A DNA stretch of 27,539 bases. Origin: Euglena gracilis (taxonomy: Eukaryota; Euglenozoa; Euglenophyceae; Euglenales; Euglenaceae). Positions 9,521-18,600 of this stretch are shown here, in pieces. How positions within the stretch are numbered: the first letter of the stretch is position 1; each line of letters begins with the position of its first letter. The stretch spans positions 1-27,539 of the forward strand of contig CAAHFI011513089.1 in assembly GCA_900893395.1 (NCBI GenBank), written 5' to 3'. A model generated the notes under the pieces. The model saw only the letters and a list, made by a program, of their open reading frames with translations, ran no database searches and was not told where the DNA came from. The translations under genes were made by a program, and so were the position numbers.

Positions 9521-10672
9521 ATGTATGCTCAAATTGCCGCACCGTTGCAAGACAAATTGAAGGTGCCTAGGGATGTTGGTAAAAAAGGAAGCAAAAAAAG
9601 AGTTGAATTTGGGGAGGGGGATCTCCAAGCGTTTGAGGAGTTGAAGAAGCGTTTGTGTTCGGGCTTAATCCTACAACGTGTAGACCCCGATAAACCCTTT
9701 GTATTAAGGGTAGATGCAAGTGGGTACGCCGTGGGGGCTACACTAGAACAACTTAAGGAAGGAAATGGTAAGCCCACACCCCAAGACGTGATGGATAAGA
9801 AAACGGTGCCTATTGCCTTCATGTCCCGAAAACTTACCGTGGGGCAAAGGAAATGGACCCCCCGGGAGTTGGAGACTTATGCCATAATTTTGGCTCTCCA
9901 AAAATGGGAAAGTTGGATCGGTCTTCAACCCGTTTTGGTGTTGACCGACCACCAAAGTTTGGAGGCATGGTCAAAAGAGGTGCTCGATACCCCCAGTGGT
10001 CCGGTGGGTAGGAGGGCACGATGGCACCAGATTTTTTCAAAATATGATTTGACGGTGGGGTACATACCGGGTAAAGAAAACACAATTGCCGACATTTTGA
10101 GTCGGTGGGCTTACCCGGCCTCACAAGCATTAAGGGACGTAAGCAAACACGGTTCAGCCGAGGATAAGGAAGAAATGGAGGAACTCATAAGAGAGGAAAG
10201 GGAAGACGAAAGAAATTGTTTGTGGATTAGAGTGAAAAATCAGCCCAACAACCGTAACACGTGGATTAGAGGGGTGATAACCCGTAGCGGGAAATTGGTG
10301 GAACCAAAAGATTCTATGGATAGCATGCAAGAGAAGGGAACCGAGGGTGTAGTAAATCCGGGAGGCATAGACACCACCGTTGACACACACTCACAAGGGC
10401 CCAGGTCAAAGGGGAAAAAGGACAAAAAGTTGAGAGTCACTTTTTGGGATGGAGTGGACCCCGCGGGTAATTTGGTGACCAACCCAAACTTTCATCCAAT
10501 GAGTTGCCGAGGGGGGAACGGGAGAGGGTGGGCCACGCCAACTCCAAGTGTAACCCCTAAGGGAACAAATCGGTTTGGGAGCAAGATTGGGTGGTTGCAT
10601 ACACTTTGTGTCCCACGTGGAAAAAGATTTGGCAAGCAACACAAGAAAATGGTGAGTGGCCAAAGGGGGTGA
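9521..10672 (+). pseudogene. RNase H of element B and the linker to integrase
   Basis: The RT-RNase H connection ends with DPDKPFVLRVDASGYAVGAT, where the first RNase H Asp lies at about 9712. FMSRKLTVGQRKWTPRELETYAI follows with the Glu, then VLTDHQSLEAW with the next Asp, and ENTIADILSRW with the last. RNase H removes the RNA strand during DNA synthesis. After the signature RWAYPASQA (about 10105) comes a charged linker of about 180 residues (EEREDERN, GKKDKK) before integrase, longer than usual. Element D on the other strand has the same RWAYPASQ signature, which places B and D in one clade. Confidence 0.85.
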
Positions 10673-10689
10673 AAGTCCACAAAAACCAA

Positions 10690-10905
10690 ATGTTTCGAGA
10701 GGAGAAGTTGTGCATTCCACTAAGTTTTCAAGAAATGATCATCCTTGAAAACCACAAATTTCTTGGACACGTTGGTCCGGAAAAGGTGTGGAGGCACGTC
10801 AATTTGAGGTATGCATGGGCTGATGAAAAGAAGGCGAAAGTTTTCACGACAGTTGTAGCAAAAATTGCACAACATGTCAAGCAAGCTCGAGGGGGGAGAC
10901 ATTGA
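10690..10905 (+). pseudogene. Integrase N-terminal (zinc-binding) region of element B
   Basis: LENHKFLGHVGPEKVW contains the paired histidines of the HHCC zinc-binding domain, followed by the hydrophobic helix VNLRYAW. The cysteine half is not clear in the sequence I can read. In the family this domain helps integrase multimerise. Its position between RNase H linker and integrase core is canonical. Confidence 0.6.
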
Positions 10906-10949
10906 AAGGACCCATTGACTCAACACCCATACCACCCGCACCCATGGTA

Positions 10950-11500
10950 AGTGTGGCTATCGATCTTTTCAAAATGCCGAAGGTGTTGTACGAGGGGGGG
11001 AGTACAACACAATGGCTGTTTGCGTGGACCGACATTCCGGTTGGATTGTAGCCATACCGTGTTTTGATAAAGGATTAACGGGTGCAAAATTGGCCAAGGA
11101 AATGCTTAAGCCCAATGGAAACCCTTTGGAGTCCCGTCAATAATTTCAAGTGACCAAGGGAGCCATTTTGTCAACACATGGTGGCAAACCATGTGTTCGC
11201 TCATGGGAATTCGGCAAGCATTTTCCCAAGCTTACCACCACCAAGCAAATGGGAGGGTGGAGAGAGCCGGCCAACAAATTATGGAAATCCTCCGAAAGTT
11301 GTTTGTGGAGGAAAAAATGAATTGGGTGGAAGCACTTCCCCAAGTTTTGGATCGCATTCATGACACCAAGGGGGAGAGTGGTTTTAGTCCTTACGAAATT
11401 TTGTTTGGAAGGGATAGACCCATTGGGGGAATACCCTATCAAACACCGAAGGAGTGTGAGGACGCTCAAAGTTTCTTTCGCCGAATAAAGGAGGTGGATG
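10950..11500 (+). pseudogene. Integrase catalytic core of element B
   Basis: MAVCVDRHSGWIVAIP (near 11015) carries the first catalytic Asp with the usual V.VDR.S GW context. A second Asp lies in a SDQG-type motif near 11150, and the catalytic Glu in YHHQANGRVERAG (about 11240-11275). The following NWVEALPQVLDRIHDT and SGFSPYEILFGR are typical of the end of a Ty3/gypsy core. It cuts and joins the element DNA to the host genome. Confidence 0.8.
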
Positions 11501-11539
11501 AGAAAGTTGCTAAGGTTCTCAACCACGCACATTGGGTTC

Positions 11540-11770
11540 AAGCGAGTTGGGTCAACCAAGGGAGGAGGGAGTTGGTACCCTTAAAATTGGGAACCCAAGT
11601 GTGGTATAGGAGACCCGAAGGATCCGGAGAAAAATTGGATTCCAGATGGATTGGACCTGGGATTATTAAAGCCCGGGAGGGGGAGAGGAGTTACATTATT
11701 GAAATTAAACCCGGGATGGAAATGAAGGTTCATCGTAGTTTCCTTAAGGAGTACAAAGAGCCTGAAGTTT
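11540..11770 (+). pseudogene. Integrase C-terminal region (GPY/F-like) of element B
   Basis: KLGTQVWYRRP, SRWIGPGIIKAREGERSYIIEI and MKVHRSFLKEY form the small beta-barrel that in this group holds a GPY/F-type motif (here WIGPGII). It binds DNA and links the core to the chromodomain that follows. Confidence 0.75.
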
Positions 11771-11837
11771 TTGGTGAGGGGGTGCCTTTGTTCTTTTTCA
11801 AGAGGACCGAAAAAGAAGAGGAAGCAATGCCTGATGA

Positions 11838-12047
11838 GTGGGAGTGGAAAAAATTCTGAACCACCGAAAGAAGGGGGGAACCTGGGAATTCCTCACGAAA
11901 TGGGTTGGTTACAACGAGGGGGAGGAAACCTGGGAGCCGGTGGGGAATTTCATACACCGATTTAGTGAGGAGTTGGTGAGGTATTGCACGAAGAAAAACC
12001 TAGGGGTCGATTTGATGTCCGAATTGAAAAAATCTTTGAAACCCTAG
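11838..12047 (+). pseudogene. Chromodomain at the integrase C terminus of element B
   Basis: TWEFLTKWVGYNEGEETWEPVGNF (two stretches, about 11880-11955) has the chromodomain hallmarks K-W-x-G-Y and E-T-W-E-P followed by a C-terminal helix (SEELVRYCTKKN). Chromodomains of chromoviruses bind methylated histone tails and guide integration to matching chromatin. This domain defines the element as a chromovirus. Confidence 0.85.
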
Positions 12048-12255
12048 TGAGCCGAAAGTTGAAGGCTCGGTCCATTTTGCTTTTTTTTTGATCGGGGAGC
12101 CCAAATGTTTGAGGCTCTTGCTTTGAGTTGGGCCAAGTGCTGTTTCGGCGAGTTGTTTGTGTGCTTGTGCATTGCTTATGTGCATCATACCTTTTGTTTT
12201 TGACTCCATGATTCTCATATGTTTTGATTTTTCGAGCATGTGATGAATTTGATCT

Positions 12256-12279
12256 TCTCTCTCTCTCTCTCTCTCTCTC
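12256..12279. repeat. (TC)n microsatellite
   Basis: An uninterrupted run of twelve TC units in the noncoding tail of element B. Confidence 0.95.
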
Positions 12280-12423
12280 CATGCATATTTTGTGCTTGCT
12301 CTTCTCTTTCGCTTTGCTCTCACAGGTTTTGAGGACTTGGAGGCTCCAAGCACACCCAAGGGAGCCCCAAGGGAAAAGTGCGAGCGCACCACCGCAGGAA
12401 GGAGGCGAGCACCCTACGCAAGC

Positions 12424-12486
12424 AAGGAGACGAGACAAGGAGACGAGACAAGGAGATGAGATGAGGAGACGAGACGAGGAGATGAA
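12424..12486. repeat. GA-rich tandem repeat, unit about 13 bases
   Basis: AAGGAGACGAGAC-type units occur about five times with small variations (GAGATGAGATG, GAGACGAGACG). It is purine-only apart from the C and T variations. Confidence 0.8.
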
Positions 12487-12810
12487 GCCTTTTTACCCAA
12501 CCAACCGAATACACCACCACCCAACTTGTCCATAGCCCAGCCCCGTTGGGGCTTTCCTCTTTATAAACGGCCCCAACACCCGCTACCCGAGCCCCGAACC
12601 CCACTGCCTATATTCCTCACCCCAACCTGACCTCACCTTCCCATACCGTGAATGGAAAGGGGGACCGAAGGATTTGGATTTTTTTTCAATGTCGAGCCAT
12701 AGCCCCTGTAGGAGAGCGGCCCAAATGTTGGAGTTTTGATGATTTATTTGGATTCCGAGTCATTGGTGAATGTTGCAAGGGGGAAGAAGCCTCACCTTCT
12801 CCGTGGATGC

Positions 12811-13360
12811 GGGGGGGGGGGCTGAATTTCTCCGATTTTTGGGTGAGCTCCCTCCAAACGTGTTTCGGTCGAGGGGGGGGGGCGCCCATTCCCATGCCCG
12901 TGTCCAAAGGATTGTGATGGAGACCGCCTGATTTTTCAGTTGATGTATGATACACCACGCGACGACCCTGTGAATGGTTATTTTTTAAGTGAATTTCACC
13001 GGATTTCATTCATGGAGGGTTGGTTGCATTTCGGATGTCCACCAAGATTGTGTAGTGCAAGAGAACGTCCAATCCAAGAATTCGAGTTTTTTGGTGAGCC
13101 ATGAGAAAGTAAGTCACAAGCACCGGGGGGGGGGGCTGTCCGAACTCTCCCCAAGCGGTCACGCCGAATGTTCGGGGGGGGGCCAAAAATTTCCCTCCAA
13201 CATTTTCCCTCCGGGGTGCAAAAAGTCAGAACTCTCCCCACGATTTTTTTGATCGGGGGGGGGCGCTAGCTGAATTTTCTTTCAATTTTGAATGACATTC
13301 ACAGAGTTCGTGGCAATTTTTTCTTGGCATTTTTTATGCCCCCAACCTGTGGGGGGGGGG
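12811..13360 (+). repeat. Array of six long G runs
   Basis: Runs of 9 to 11 G lie at 12811-12821, 12873-12882, 13125-13135, 13174-13182, 13255-13263 and 13351-13360, most followed by CGC, CTG, CC or GCT. Other sequence lies between, but ACTCTCCCC precedes two of them (near 13145 and 13231), so they may be remnants of a degenerate repeat. They could form G-quadruplexes in the RNA or DNA. Confidence 0.8.
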
Positions 13361-13590
13361 CGCTTGGATTTTAAGGGGACGTTTTCGCATTTTTTTTGTG
13401 GAGCCGCTAAGTGGTGCCGTGTGCCTTGTTTTTGTGGCAAGGTAACACTAAGCGAGGGGCATAGGCGTTTCATCATTCTCTTTCTCAAGACATTGTGAAG
13501 GATTCTCATTTGCATTCGTTTCATTCTGATTTTTTTCATTTCTTCGCTTTTTATTCAATTTTCATTTTTTGAGGGTCCGACTAATGTCGC

Positions 13591-13601
13591 AAGGGAGGGG
13601 G
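13591..13601 (+). promoter_or_regulatory. Polypurine tract of element B
   Basis: AAGGGAGGGGG lies directly against the 3' LTR. In LTR elements this RNase H-resistant RNA primes plus-strand DNA. Its perfect position confirms the LTR start at 13602. Confidence 0.8.
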
Positions 13602-14252
13602 TGTCGACTGTCGGGGGGCGTCCGACAGTCAAAAATGGCAGGGCGGAAGCTTTTGAAAACACGGAATTTTTCATTCCGCGCAGAACGCGCGTTCTATAGG
13701 AAAAGCCTAATTTGAGGTTCCAATTCAGCACAATTTGCTTCCGCAGACTTTTGTGGGTTTCTTTGTTCATACAATTGAGAATTGAAGTCCTCAAGAATTA
13801 TTTCATTGAAGAATTGTCATTTTTGAGAATTTCAAGTTCAAAGGTCAGGTCCCACCTTTCCTCATTCACGGTGTGTCATTGTTGCTTTTGACCACCATTT
13901 CAGTGAACAAAACACCACCCTTACCCATTCTCAATCTTTTGCATGCCGGAAGAAAGGGGAGTGAAATGGCCTCATGGGGATCAAAGTTTGGAGAAACATT
14001 TTCATTGGAGCGGAATTTTGATTTTGTACAAGATTTCCACGAAAAAGCTAATTCGATCCTACGCACCCCCCTCTGGTCGGGGGTATACCAGTGGGCGAAA
14101 CGGGGGGTGGCCTGAGCCCTCCACCACCCGGAAAAACACTGGGCCCTGGCCAGGGAACGGCAGCCCCAGGGGTGGGTGACGGGCAGGAGTCAGCCGGCCA
14201 GGGGGCTGGGGTTTTCGGTCCGACACCCGCAGGGGGGCGCCCGGGGTGGACA
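13602..14252 (+). repeat. 3' LTR of element B
   Basis: It starts TGTCGACTG and repeats 2197-2843, including the end hairpin (13606-13630) and the 14-base palindrome (13682-13695). The shared sequence ends at GGGGT (14247); the last bases, GGACA, fit the TACA end of the 5' copy poorly, so the exact right edge is uncertain. It abuts coding sequence of element C. Confidence 0.9.
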
Positions 14253-14690
14253 CTTGACGTTGCTGACCCGTACAAACCATACGTACTGGAGGTCGACAGC
14301 AGCGACTGTGCTGTCCGCGGTGTGTTGAGTCAACATAACTTGTCCAATGAACTGCGCCCTGTAGCATTTTTTAGCAGAAAGCTACCAGGTGAAGACGGAA
14401 AAGGACACGTTAATGGAGCATACGAGAAAAGGAAACGTATGCCATTGTCCTTATCCCACAAAAATCTGAAGTTGGGTCGCCAGTTCACTGGTACAAATAC
14501 TAGAGTGGACAGACCATGAGTCTCTCCAACACTGTTACAACCGAAGACTTGAACAAAGCCATGTCCTCAGTTGGCCGAAGATGCCGTTGGCACGAATTTT
14601 TGAGTGAATTTAATCTGGTGGTAGTTTACGCACCAGGTCATACTCAAAAAGTCGCCGACCCACTCTCTCGTTCACCGCTGGCATTACCTG
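14253..14690 (+). pseudogene. RNase H of element C
   Basis: [17 protein letters not shown] starts the domain with the first Asp (about 14290), followed by [13 protein letters not shown]. Later, EFNLVVVYAPGHTQKVADPLSRS (about 14605-14670) is the C-terminal end with the last Asp. The domain opens directly at the junction with element B. A 7-base inverted repeat (GCATACG, 14418-14424 and 14436-14442) lies within it. Confidence 0.75.
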
Positions 14691-15059
14691 TAACCCTGAC
14701 GAGGGTGATGCCACGTTCCACGGAAGTCGCGAAGCCGACGAATTCGCAAGGCGCGCAGACGCCGCCTGACAACCTACTTGACAATTTTCCAGTCTCGCGG
14801 ATTTGGCGGCGGATGCCGATAGCCCCCGTACGGGGAAAACGACAACGCGGCAGAATGCCGGGCCACAGCCGGGTCACGCGATCAGAATCCCCATCCCCTC
14901 TTTTTTTAGAGAATGGGATTATTCAAAGATGATTTTTACAATGCTGTCTACAAAGACTGCGTAATGGTGAATTGGTTGAGATTATTTAACTTTATCGCTT
15001 TACGTTTGATTTTTCGGGTTGATACCGGTTACAAGTACTGCATACCTTGTGACTTGGTT

Positions 15060-15240
15060 GATGACGTACTTTTGTGTTATCACAACCAAGGTCACCCTGG
15101 GCCCCCAAACTTCTTTATCTGGTGGGTCGCAGATACTGTACAACCCTGACCGAAAAAGATTGTACAAGCGCAGTTTACAAATTTCGCAACGGTGCAAAAT
15201 TTGTCAAGCTGTGAAACCGCGCAGAGGTAACCCCCTGGTA
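15060..15240 (+). pseudogene. Integrase zinc-binding domain of element C
   Basis: CYHNQGHPGP supplies the two histidines with standard spacing and, about 35 residues on, ISQRCKICQAVKPRRG supplies the C-x2-C pair. Together they give the HHCC signature of Ty3/gypsy integrases. Confidence 0.7.
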
Positions 15241-15249
15241 CGATGACTT

Positions 15250-15795
15250 CTTCCCCGTACCAAACGACATTTTTACATCCATTTGCGTGGATTTTCTGGA
15301 ATTTGAACCTTGCAAAGGAACAGATGAAAAAGTTTACGATTACATACTTGTTGTCGTCTGTCGGCTGAGTGGGTACATTGTAGCCATTCCATGCCAGAAA
15401 GCAGGGTTGACAGCACAAGTTTTGGCACAAATGTTTTTAGAAAGATGCATTAGCCTCATGGTTTACGAATGAAATCGTGAGTGATCAAGATCATTTGATT
15501 TCTTCTCGATTTTTTACAACCCTTTGCGGTTTACTCGGAATTGAGCAGCATTTTTCTATAATTTATCGTCCAAAAGGCAATGGTCGCGCTGAAGCGGCAG
15601 TGAAAGCTGTAGTCACCATGCTACAACTTTCATGGCCGAATCACACGATGCCTGGCTACAAGTCTTACCTGGTGTTTATTTTATATCACACTTTACCGGG
15701 TTTGATATACAATATTCACCGTACAAAATCGTCTTGGGACGAGACCCCCAGCCATTGGCGACATCCCGTCAGAACGACCCGCTCGTTCTAGCGTG
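15250..15795 (+). pseudogene. Integrase catalytic core of element C
   Basis: ICVDFLEFEP (first Asp at 15290), VVVCRLSGYIVAIP, IVSDQDHLISSRFF (second Asp at 15483) and RPKGNGRAEAAVK (Glu at 15591) give the D,D-35-E triad; the second Asp and the Glu are separated by exactly 35 residues. The core ends near the AGAACGA inverted repeat at 15771-15789. Confidence 0.75.
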
Positions 15796-15879
15796 AGTGC
15801 GAAACATGGTTCTCTGAAGTAGAATCATTGCGCACGGATATGCAAAAGCGCGTAGTCGCTATACATTTACAAAAACAAA

Positions 15880-16090
15880 ACAATTCTTAAGATTTACAAA
15901 TCACCGATATACAACCCAGGAGACCGCGTGTGGGTTCGGAACAGCAGAACCTGAATGCAATCCACGAAGTTGGACCCCCTCTGGATTGGACCATGTGAGA
16001 TCCTCGATCGGTTGGGTACAAGTGGGCGCTACAAAGTCGCTTTGCCCAACGGGTGAGGATGCACATGGATGACTTCAAACCATACCTGAC
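15880..16090 (+). pseudogene. Integrase C-terminal region of element C
   Basis: YNPGDRVWVRN and LDPLWIGPCEILDRLG, then GRYKVALPNG, match the small beta-barrel that follows the core in chromoviruses. It lies immediately before the chromodomain. Confidence 0.65.
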
Positions 16091-16140
16091 GCCACCAAAC
16101 GGTTAAAGCAATACCCTGCCTCTACTTCAAACCACGGTCA

Positions 16141-16338
16141 AAACTGCCTGAGACAGATGATTTTGTCGTTGACAAAATCCTCGACCGCAAAGTAGACAGG
16201 GGAGTACATTACTGGAAGGTGCGGTGGAAAGGTTATGGTCCCGAAGAGGACACCTGGGAACCAGCAACTAGTTTTGTTGGTTACATCCAACAAGAATGGA
16301 AAACTATGAACAAAAAAACAACATTGACATTTCTGTAA
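16141..16338 (+). CDS. Chromodomain of element C
   Basis: An open stretch ending in a stop at 16336-16338 reads [14 protein letters not shown], then [20 protein letters not shown] and a helix [13 protein letters not shown]. The aromatic cage positions (first Y/V region, W of RWKGY, W of TWEP) are all present, so this is the best-preserved chromodomain in the window. It would target integration to methylated histone H3. Confidence 0.88.
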   Translation, partial: KLPETDDFVVDKILDRKVDRGVHYWKVRWKGYGPEEDTWEPATSFVGYIQQEWKTMNKKTTLTFL

Positions 16339-16344
16339 ATACCT

Positions 16345-16356
16345 TCTAATGGAGGA
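16345..16356 (+). promoter_or_regulatory. Possible polypurine tract of element C
   Basis: TCTAATGGAGGA lies directly before a TG that starts an LTR-like repeat. It is short and only its last six bases are pure purine. Confidence 0.35.
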
Positions 16357-16572
16357 TGTACAAAGATGTCCAAGATTTTGTCCATAGCATGGACTTTTAC
16401 AAAATGTATAATGGGCGAATGCCAAAATGTAATGGCGGATGCCAAAGCATTTTTCCCTAGCGAAGGACTTTTCACCAAAGGACTACGGTCCTATACAAAG
16501 CAGTTTTACACTTGGAGCTACAATTTTAATTTTACAATTGGTGCAAACGTACAAATTTTTTGAGTTTGTACA
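16357..16572 (+). repeat. LTR-like repeat of element C
   Basis: It starts TGTACAAA and ends TTTGTACA, a perfect 8-base terminal inverted repeat with TG...CA ends. It lies just after the purine tract and 18 bases after the chromodomain stop. At 216 bases it is short, and no second copy is in the window. No primer site of the usual TGG type follows directly, which leaves the inner boundary on the right unproven. Confidence 0.4.
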
Positions 16573-16813
16573 CACTTCGTTGCATGCGTACAATGTTACC
16601 GTATAACGCCTTATTTTCTGTTCCCACAGCTCAGTACTTGCTACTATCTGCTCTTTTTCAAGATGGATGCTGGAGGAAGGGGACCTGGTCCCCCATCCTC
16701 CCAACCGTATGTTCCCCCTGGACAACCTCCTACGGGAGGACCCCCTCACCCACAACCTCCTTCGGGAGGACGAGGACTTGCACTCCTCGTGGAGGCAAGT
16801 CCCCGTTCGGCAT

Positions 16814-16893
16814 GTACAAGCTGCTTCGGCATCAAGGCCCGTAGTGGCAGCCCCTAAGTACAAGCTGCTCCGGCAGCAAGGCCCGTAGTGGCA
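16814..16893 (+). repeat. Two-copy tandem repeat, unit about 44 bases
   Basis: GTACAAGCTGCTTCGGCAT and GTACAAGCTGCTCCGGCAG begin two near-identical units, each continuing with CAAGGCCCGTAGTGGCA. The second copy contains the hairpin GCTGC-TCCG-GCAGC. Confidence 0.85.
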
Positions 16894-16909
16894 AATCTCC
16901 CTGTGACTC

Positions 16910-16929
16910 AACATGCGGTTCCGCATGTT
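16910..16929. repeat. Perfect hairpin, 9-base arms, 2-base loop
   Basis: AACATGCGG (16910-16918), TT, CCGCATGTT (16921-16929). Confidence 0.85.
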
Positions 16930-17152
16930 GCCCCAGAACAAACTACACTTGGTGGCTTACAATCTCAACATGATTCCACAACAAACGGGAATCTGCCTAT
17001 GAACAGTTTGCGTGCCGCACCGCGGCCCCCAAGGAGATACGATATGGCCAGTAGCAGTACCCAACGCGCTGCTTTTGCGGCAGTAGAAAAACAGTATGTG
17101 GAGTATGAACAAAGACAATGGCTGAACAACTTCGTAGTCGTTATTACCCCGC

Positions 17153-17205
17153 ACAACCACCACAAGGGCAATATGCCGCAGAACCTCCACAAGGGCAGCA
17201 TGCCA
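17153..17205 (+). repeat. Short tandem repeat of a CACAAGGGCA..ATGCC unit
   Basis: CACAAGGGCAATATGCC and CACAAGGGCAGCATGCC are spaced about 30 bases apart and encode Q/G/P-rich repeats. Confidence 0.7.
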
Positions 17206-17404
17206 CACAACCAGAACCCAAAGGCAGTATGCCGCTCCGTGATGCCTTGGTTCCCCAAGTATGGGTGAACTGACAACTGCTTCAACAGATACAATTCGAA
17301 ACGCTCTGCACATGTGCGCAGAGGACAGACCGGATCCCTTCATCCGAGTGATGTGGATTCGTACTGCCGACAATTGCTTGCAATCGCCAACAAACCTATC
17401 GCAC

Positions 17405-17423
17405 CTGGGACATGTGGTCCCAG
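17405..17423. repeat. Perfect hairpin, 7-base arms
   Basis: CTGGGAC and GTCCCAG flank the loop ATGTG. Confidence 0.75.
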
Positions 17424-17569
17424 AGTACGATAGAGGGTAGAATATTCTTCCAACCCGGAGAATCCGGATTTCCAGACAATGTAACCCTCAGGGACCTGGG
17501 AGTCCTGGTCCCGCCTGTGCTCCGCGGAGTGCACCAGTGGGTGCTTACGCGGAACACATGCGCCGCTAT

Positions 17570-18600
17570 ACTCCAAACTCACAGAAAGTGAGATGGTGAC
17601 GTCCAAATGCAAGAACCAATATACTTACCACAACAACGTTTTCTTCTCCCCACGCATGCCGCCTGCCCGGAACTGGGAGGCTGGTATGCAATAACAATAC
17701 GCGCATGGAGGCCGAAGAGCCATACGACGAACAATACAATGACGAAATGGCCGAAGAGCCTTATGACGAGTATACAACGGCAGAACCTGAGCCGCAGTAT
17801 ACCATGGAAACAGACGAACCACCACAACCTGTACAAACTAACCATCTGTACAACCTCAACCACAACCCCGACAACCCCGCCGTACCTATCGCAACCGACA
17901 GCGATACGGGTTGTCGGAGAAACCACCTGTCCGTAGACACAACTTAACTATGAAAGAGTTCCACAATCGGATTTCTTATACAACTAAGAACGAACAATAC
18001 CTTCCCCTGCAAAATTTACGAACTTGGATCCCATTTGGGAGCCATCAACATAAAAGGTGATAATGGATGGCATTGGTCCAAACTCGAAAATTTTGGGTAT
18101 CCCACCTGGGCACTACCCAGAAGTTTTGCGTGTGAATGCACCACCACACACACCTGGTCCAATGGAACAACTCGCTTCGGCGTCGAATCTTGTGCCGCCA
18201 GTAGCTCAACCTACTCCGGCACCCAAACAAACACCGGTACAAGCAGTTTTGACTGCACAATCAACATACTCAGCCTGCCGCATCAGCAGTTCAAACCAAC
18301 CTGTACCTATACAAAAACAGGACCCCTGCTCAAGCCGCGCAGTCGGCACGTGCAAAACACCCGCACAATCAACAATTCCTGTACGAGCACCTCCTGTTAC
18401 GACCGCTCCACAACCTGTACCTTCACAACCGGCTTCGGCTGGACAGACACAACCACCTGTTGAACCGGGACAACCTTTCTCGGGTCAACCCAGGTTTGAG
18501 TCGCCAGCACAACGCGCCACTTACAAGGAAGCTCCACAACATTTGACACCCCAGCAAAACCATACAACGTGACGCGCGCAAACGTCCGCGTGGACCGGAG
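17570..18600 (+). pseudogene. Low-complexity coding remnant (acidic, then Pro/Gln/Thr-rich)
   Basis: An acidic, tyrosine-rich stretch (MEAEEPYDEQYNDEMAEEP, about 17705) with repeated EEPYDE units is followed by long Pro/Gln/Ala/Thr-rich sequence (about 18060-18560, for example PVAQPTPAPKQTPVQ) and then a basic part (RDARKRPRGPEF, about 18570). No family is recognised. Disordered stretches of this kind fit a Gag or a structural protein linker. The strand is strongly A+C-rich. Confidence 0.3.

Larger units (their letters stand above)
12048..13590 (+). other. Long noncoding tail of element B
   Basis: About 1.5 kb between the chromodomain and the polypurine tract without a credible coding region; the small open frames are composition artefacts. 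It holds a TC microsatellite, a GA-rich tandem repeat, six long G runs and partial internal duplications. Chromoviruses normally have only a short 3' untranslated region, so this is unusually long. Confidence 0.7.
2197..14252 (+). mobile_element. Chromovirus B, full-length Ty3/gypsy LTR retrotransposon with two methyltransferase-type domains (fossil)
   Basis: Two LTRs in the same orientation (2197-2843 and 13602-14252) enclose, in order, a primer site, coiled-coil leader, Gag, C5 methyltransferase-like domain, Dam-like domain, retropepsin, RT, RNase H, integrase, chromodomain, a long noncoding tail and a polypurine tract. The RT, RNase H, integrase order and the C-terminal chromodomain define a chromovirus of the Ty3/gypsy group. 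At about 12.06 kb it is larger than the 5-8 kb usual for chromoviruses; the excess lies in the leader, the methyltransferase segment and the tail. The coding part is interrupted roughly a dozen times, so it looks broken even though its LTRs are nearly identical. No matching target-site duplication is seen at the two ends. Confidence 0.9.
14253..16572 (+). mobile_element. Chromovirus C, 3' half of a second Ty3/gypsy element (fossil)
   Basis: RNase H, integrase zinc domain, integrase core, integrase C-terminal region, chromodomain, purine tract and an LTR-like repeat follow in order. The element starts abruptly, inside the connection between RT and RNase H, exactly at the end of element B's 3' LTR, so RT and everything before it are missing. 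Codon use and motif wording differ from elements B and D (for example SGYIVAIPCQ and [14 protein letters not shown]), so this is another lineage. The frames are interrupted roughly eight times. Base use, with abundant TACAA, is shared with the DNA that follows to about 22700. Confidence 0.8.
16663..17270 (+). pseudogene. Proline/glycine- and glutamine-rich coding remnant, possible Gag N terminus
   Basis: An ATG in good context (CAAGATGG, 16663) opens MDAGGRGPGPPSS, then PPGQPPTGGPPHPQPPSGG. Further on lie MASSSTQRAAFAAVEKQYVEYEQ (about 17045) and a proline/glutamine-rich part. Low-complexity starts of this kind are common in Gag proteins. The position, about 90 bases after an LTR-like repeat, would fit the start of a Gag of the C lineage, but no capsid or zinc knuckle is visible, so this is inference. 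The frame is broken. Confidence 0.3.

Noticed and set aside
12224-12535. Open frames over the TC and GA repeats
   Set aside because: They consist of simple repeats (SLSLSLS, RRDEE) and lie in the noncoding tail.
16600-16662. Splice acceptor (pyrimidine tract followed by CCCACAG)
   Set aside because: No matching donor or second exon can be shown, and one such motif occurs often by chance.
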